DNA of 64,000 bases from an uncultured Myxococcales bacterium (lineage in GTDB: Bacteria > Myxococcota_A > UBA9042). The translations under genes and the position numbers were made by a program. The notes under the pieces are model-generated. The model made no database searches and had not been told where the DNA came from. It saw nothing but the letters and a program-made list of their open reading frames with translations. This document shows, piece after piece, positions 59,838-64,000 of the stretch (its first letter is position 1; the number at the start of each line of letters is the position of its first letter). The stretch spans positions 1 through 64,000 of the forward strand of contig CAIYBN010000041.1 in the NCBI GenBank assembly GCA_903924465.1, read 5' to 3'.

Positions 59838-60758
59838 GTGCGGATCTTCGATTGGTTCAAAGTGCCAGCGTCGTTGGGCGACGTGGACGACGCGCAGCTT
59901 GCAGCGCAACACCTGAAATTGCAGAAGCAAATCAAAAGGCTACGGTTGGTGTTGACCTTGACGGTCCTCACGCTGATCGCCATTTTCCTGGTCGCCGCCA
60001 AGGCGCGCGTATCGTCCATCCCCGGTGATGAGACAGCGAATGCCCTGGAGAAACGTGCGGATATCATCGCGACGAAGCTCGGCAACGCGTCGAGCGAGCT
60101 GATGGAGGAAGTCGGCCCGGGCGTCGGCGAAGTCGTCGGCAAGGAGGCCGCGCAGGCGCTGGAGGACATGCAGCACAAGCTGGATTCCGAGATGGATGAC
60201 CTGGAAAAGACGACGACGCGGACGTTTCGGACGTCCTACCAGCGGGAAATCGAGGCGGCAGGCGCCGAGGGGTCCAAGCTCCTGCAGGACAACTTCCCGG
60301 CACTCAAGGGCGATCAGAAGAAGACCGACGCGCTGTTGGCGAACTTCCAGGACGCCGTGCAGCAGTGGGCGCAGAAGCAACTGGTGACGACTTTCAAGAA
60401 GCACATCGACGCGATGTTCCGCATCAAGGCGACGCTGAACCGGATGGTGCGCGAAGGCGGGCCGAAGAACGCGCTGGCGATACCGGACAACGTGACGGGT
60501 GAGGGGGCGAGGTCGCCCGCCGCCAAAGTGCAGCCCGAACGGCTGTTGGAAATGTGGATTGAACTGGTGAATGACGCGCTGGGTGGTACGGAAGATGAAG
60601 GGGAATTGCTGGTGGATTCGCCAGAAGCCAAGGCCAAGGCGCTGGAGGCTGCCAAGCCGACGGACGATCGCCCGGTGCTGGTCAAGCCGGCGGCTGCCGC
60701 GGAAGGTGCGGGCGACAAACCCGGCACCGACGCGAAGGCGCCCGAGAAGACCAAGTAG
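59838..60758 (+). CDS. Single-TM helical hypothetical protein
   Basis: GTG start, TM LRLVLTLTVLTLIAIFLVAAKA, long Ala/Glu/Lys-rich helices. Confidence 0.65.
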   Translation: MRIFDWFKVPASLGDVDDAQLAAQHLKLQKQIKRLRLVLTLTVLTLIAIFLVAAKARVSSIPGDETANALEKRADIIATKLGNASSELMEEVGPGVGEVVGKEAAQALEDMQHKLDSEMDDLEKTTTRTFRTSYQREIEAAGAEGSKLLQDNFPALKGDQKKTDALLANFQDAVQQWAQKQLVTTFKKHIDAMFRIKATLNRMVREGGPKNALAIPDNVTGEGARSPAAKVQPERLLEMWIELVNDALGGTEDEGELLVDSPEAKAKALEAAKPTDDRPVLVKPAAAAEGAGDKPGTDAKAPEKTK

Positions 60759-60793
60759 TCAATTCCCCTATTTTCAAGCATTTGGAGGCTCAC

Positions 60794-61531
60794 ATGACAA
60801 CTGCAATTCTGCGCGGCCATCTGGAGACGGAAGTCAAACGGCTGTACGTCGCGCGCCGCAACAGCCTGATCACCGCGATCGTCGTGGTGCTCATCGTGCT
60901 GGGTTACACGTCCTGGCTGTATGCGATGGTCCGGCACTTCACCAAGCCGGACAACTTGGCGATGCTGGTTTCCGGCATGGTGGAGGCGCAAATTCCCGGG
61001 CTGAAGCACTCGGCGGCGTCGCTCATCCAAGCGGAGACGCCTGCGTTGGCCAAGCACGTTGGCAACATGATTCGCAACGATGTGCCGGCGCAACTGCGCA
61101 AGTTGGTCGATAGCGCGGCCAACGACGCAGCGAATCAGGTGGCGAAGGAGGCGTCAAAGACCTACACGACGGCGCTGAAGGCGGTCGTGGAGAATGCCAA
61201 GGCGGAGGTGACGGAAGCCGTTGCGGCGAAGACGGACGACGAATCCCGCGCTGCGCTGTTTGTGGCCGTCCAGAAACACATGGACAAGGCCATGAAGGAA
61301 AAAGAGGACAGCGGTCTGGTCAGCGAAGGCGTCTTCGACAAGCTGCAGAAGGCGGGCGACACGCTGGTGCGGATCAACAAGAAGCTGGAGCTCTACGCTG
61401 GCACCAATGACAAGAACCTGACGGCCAAGGACCGCAAGACCAAGCGGTTCATCGGGACCTTCTGGCGTTTCGTGCGGCAGGAGTACCCGGACGCCAAGCA
61501 AGGCGGCGCGCCCGACGGCAAGGCGAAGTAG
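60794..61531 (+). CDS. Single-TM helical hypothetical protein (same architecture as preceding gene)
   Basis: RBS ggagg; TM SLITAIVVVLIVLGYTSWLYAMV, long helices with N-rich VDSAANDAANQVAKEAS. Confidence 0.68.
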   Translation: MTTAILRGHLETEVKRLYVARRNSLITAIVVVLIVLGYTSWLYAMVRHFTKPDNLAMLVSGMVEAQIPGLKHSAASLIQAETPALAKHVGNMIRNDVPAQLRKLVDSAANDAANQVAKEASKTYTTALKAVVENAKAEVTEAVAAKTDDESRAALFVAVQKHMDKAMKEKEDSGLVSEGVFDKLQKAGDTLVRINKKLELYAGTNDKNLTAKDRKTKRFIGTFWRFVRQEYPDAKQGGAPDGKAK

Positions 61532-61558
61532 CCGCTGACGAGCGGCCGCCAGCCGCGG

Positions 61559-62752
61559 CTATTGCACGTCCACTTCCACGTCGACCGACATTCCGGGTCG
61601 GACCGGCACGGGCGGCGGCTGCAGCCAGTCGATGTGCACAGGCACGCGCTGCACGACTTTGACGAAATTTCCCGAGGCGTTGTCCGGCGGCAGCATGGAG
61701 AACCGCGATCCAGTGCCGCCCGACAGGCTCGCCACTTTGCCCTCGAACACCCGGCCCGGCCAGGCGTCCACGCGCAGATGCGCTGGCTGGCCCGGCTTCA
61801 TTTTGCCAACCTGCGTCTCCTTGAAAAACGCCGCCACGTAGGTCGCTTGCGGCACCAGGTAGCCCACGGATTGGTTCGCCGTCAGCAGCTGGCCCGGCAC
61901 CGCATTCAGCCGGGTGACCACGCCGGCTTGCGGCGCGCGCACCGTCGTCCAGTTGAGCTTCAACTGCGCTTGACCCACCGCTGCCTCGGCCGCCGCCAGA
62001 CGCGCACGCGCCAGCGCCACGCCCGCTTCCGCCACCGCGATCTGCGCTTCCAGGGCGCCCGTCTGCTCCAGTCGTCCTTTCGCCTCGTCCACGCGCGTGC
62101 GCGCACCCACGCGGCTGTCCTCCGCCACCGCCAGACCCGATTTTGCCTGCGCCAAGGCCAGCTGGGCGGAACGTTCGGCAACTCGCGCGTTGTCGAGTCG
62201 CTCTTGCGAACCTGCTCCGCCAGCGAGCAACTGTTCCGAACGTTTGCGGTCTGTGACGGTACGCTCCAGTTCCAGTTCGGCGCGGGACACCGCCGCTTCT
62301 GCCACCGCGACCTGCGAATCGGCCCCTTGGACCGCCGCCGCGGAGCCTGAAACCGCTGCTTCTGCCGTGTGCGTGCCGCCCGCCTGGTTGCTGCGCGCCA
62401 CCTGCAACTGCGCATCCGCCATTTGCACGTTCGCCTGAGCAGTCGCGCGCTCCGCTTCAGCGGAACGCAGCGTCAACACGTAATCGGAATCATCCAGTTG
62501 CACCACGGTCGCGCCAGCCGGCAGCACTTGGTCGTCGGTCGACGGCACGCGCGCAATCAGCCCGGACACGCGCGGCGCGATCGCCACGACGTCGGCCTCC
62601 ACCTGCGCGTCGTCGGTGTGCTCCTGGTGGCCTTGCAGCAACAGCCAAGCGCCGCCAGCGAGGGCAACGACGCCGAGAACGGCCAGCGCGGCGATGGGCG
62701 GCCGGCGCTTGGGTTTGGACACCGGAGGAAGCGGGACAGTTTGCGCAGTCAT
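61559..62752 (-). CDS. EmrA/HlyD-family membrane fusion protein
   Basis: N-terminal TM; HTDDAQVEADVVAIAPRVSGLIARV lipoyl-like motif; LNWTTVRAPQAGVVTRLNAVPGQLL. Confidence 0.92.
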   Translation of the reverse strand: MTAQTVPLPPVSKPKRRPPIAALAVLGVVALAGGAWLLLQGHQEHTDDAQVEADVVAIAPRVSGLIARVPSTDDQVLPAGATVVQLDDSDYVLTLRSAEAERATAQANVQMADAQLQVARSNQAGGTHTAEAAVSGSAAAVQGADSQVAVAEAAVSRAELELERTVTDRKRSEQLLAGGAGSQERLDNARVAERSAQLALAQAKSGLAVAEDSRVGARTRVDEAKGRLEQTGALEAQIAVAEAGVALARARLAAAEAAVGQAQLKLNWTTVRAPQAGVVTRLNAVPGQLLTANQSVGYLVPQATYVAAFFKETQVGKMKPGQPAHLRVDAWPGRVFEGKVASLSGGTGSRFSMLPPDNASGNFVKVVQRVPVHIDWLQPPPVPVRPGMSVDVEVDVQ

Positions 62753-63987
62753 TCGAGATGAACCTCCACTTTCTTGCCGACTTGCGACCCCACGGTCTTC
62801 AGGAACGGCAGCAGCACCAGCACCAGCAGGAACACGATGCCGGCGAGCAAAAAGACCTTTTCAAACGCCAGGACCATGCCCTGACGGGTCGCCACGCCGC
62901 CCAGCATCGCCACCGCGCGGTTGTGCGCAGCTGCCGGATCCAGACCGTGACTCAGGCCGGAACGCTGCATTTGCGCCAAGCGCGCGGCCACAATCGGTCG
63001 CGCCGGGTCCAGGTGCGCGGCCACCGCGGCTTTGGCTTGCACGCCATACCGCCCCAGCAGCGTGGCGAAAACCGCCAGCCCGGTTGAACCACCGAGCTGC
63101 CGCAGCAGCGAGTTGAGCCCGGTCGCGTCCGCCATCAAGTGGCGCGGAATGCTCGCGAGCGACGCCGCGGTCAGCGGCACGAACAGGCAGGCAAAGCCGA
63201 CGCCCTGGAGGCAAATCGCCAGCACGATGCCACTTTGGCTGGTGTCCAAGGTGAAGCCGCGCATCAGCCATGCGCCGCAACAGAAGAAAACCACGCCGCA
63301 TGCGACCAAAAGACGCGTCGGAACGCGGCCATACAGCCGGCCGACGATCGGCGAACACACCATCATCACCAGGACGCGCGGAATCAGCGCCATGCCGGCT
63401 TGCATCGCGGTAAAACCGAGCATTTCCTGCATGAAAACGGGCAACAGGAACATGCTGGTCATCAACATCGCGAACATCAGCGAGCTGATCAGCGTGCCGG
63501 AGAGAAAGACTTTGTCCTTGAACAACCGCAAGTTGACGACGGGCGCGGTGGCGGTGAGTTCGCGCCAGATGAAGGCGGCGATGGCGACGATGGCGATGCA
63601 GAAGACCGTCGTGATGGTGCGCGATTCGAACCAATCGTCGGCCGCGCCTTCTTCGAGGAAATACTGGAACGTGGCCATGCCGATGGTCAGCAACGCAATG
63701 CCCGCCCAGTCCATGTGCTTGCGCTCCAGCTCAGCCTTCTCGCGGTTCGCCTCACGAATTTGTTCATCATCCTGGACAAACGTCGTGACCATGAAGAAGC
63801 CGAGAATGCCGACCGGGACGTTGATGTAAAAAATCCATGGCCAAGCGTAGTTGTCGACGATCCAGCCGCCCAACGTCGGACCAATCGCCGGGCCGAGCAT
63901 CACCGCCATGCCGAACAGCGCCATCGCCGTGCCCTGCTCCGCGGGCGAAAAGGTCTGGCGCAAAATCGCCTGTTCGGTCGGCTGCAA
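62749..63987 (-). CDS. DHA2/EmrB-type MFS transporter (N-terminus beyond window end)
   Basis: MQPTEQAILRQTFSPAEQGTAMALFGMAVMLGPAIGPTLGGWIVDNYAWPWIFYINVPVG motif C; ATGA overlap with emrA-like gene. Confidence 0.92.
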   Translation of the reverse strand: MQPTEQAILRQTFSPAEQGTAMALFGMAVMLGPAIGPTLGGWIVDNYAWPWIFYINVPVGILGFFMVTTFVQDDEQIREANREKAELERKHMDWAGIALLTIGMATFQYFLEEGAADDWFESRTITTVFCIAIVAIAAFIWRELTATAPVVNLRLFKDKVFLSGTLISSLMFAMLMTSMFLLPVFMQEMLGFTAMQAGMALIPRVLVMMVCSPIVGRLYGRVPTRLLVACGVVFFCCGAWLMRGFTLDTSQSGIVLAICLQGVGFACLFVPLTAASLASIPRHLMADATGLNSLLRQLGGSTGLAVFATLLGRYGVQAKAAVAAHLDPARPIVAARLAQMQRSGLSHGLDPAAAHNRAVAMLGGVATRQGMVLAFEKVFLLAGIVFLLVLVLLPFLKTVGSQVGKKVEVHLE

Positions 63988-64000
63988 CGCGCCCGCGCCC

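Overview
GC-rich (~65%), densely coded deltaproteobacterial / myxobacterial-type chromosome segment. The window's content is read from the supplied ORFs; no searches were run. Highlights: (i) a compact bacterial microcompartment (BMC) operon on the minus strand at 23907-27248 (BMC-T / BMC-H / BMC-P / CoA-acylating aldehyde dehydrogenase / BMC-T). It resembles the Haliangium ochraceum 'HO' shell gene set, has no recognisable signature enzyme next to it, and runs directly into a RibBA whose GTP-cyclohydrolase II half looks degenerate. (ii) A two-gene SMC-ATPase + MksE/JetB-like system with no visible MksF/JetA or JetD partner, translationally coupled to a MATE transporter. (iii) An infC-rpmI-rplT-ihfA-merR block without pheST, whose IF3 has long Pro/Ala-rich extensions. 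(iv) A ccmABCD block coupled to a Ser/Thr kinase. (v) Several Cys-rich 'CDDGxxCTxxxxC' repeat surface proteins with Asp/Ala-rich linkers. Other content includes two Ser/Thr kinases, GDPD, RsmG, PssA, PgsA, a DsbD-like protein, an M74 endopeptidase with a HEAT-like tail, PepQ, an atypical SDR, a PNGase F-like lipoprotein, large membrane proteins, EmrAB (EmrB truncated by the window end) and one tRNA-Val(GAC). Very long antisense ORFs are shadow ORFs caused by high GC.
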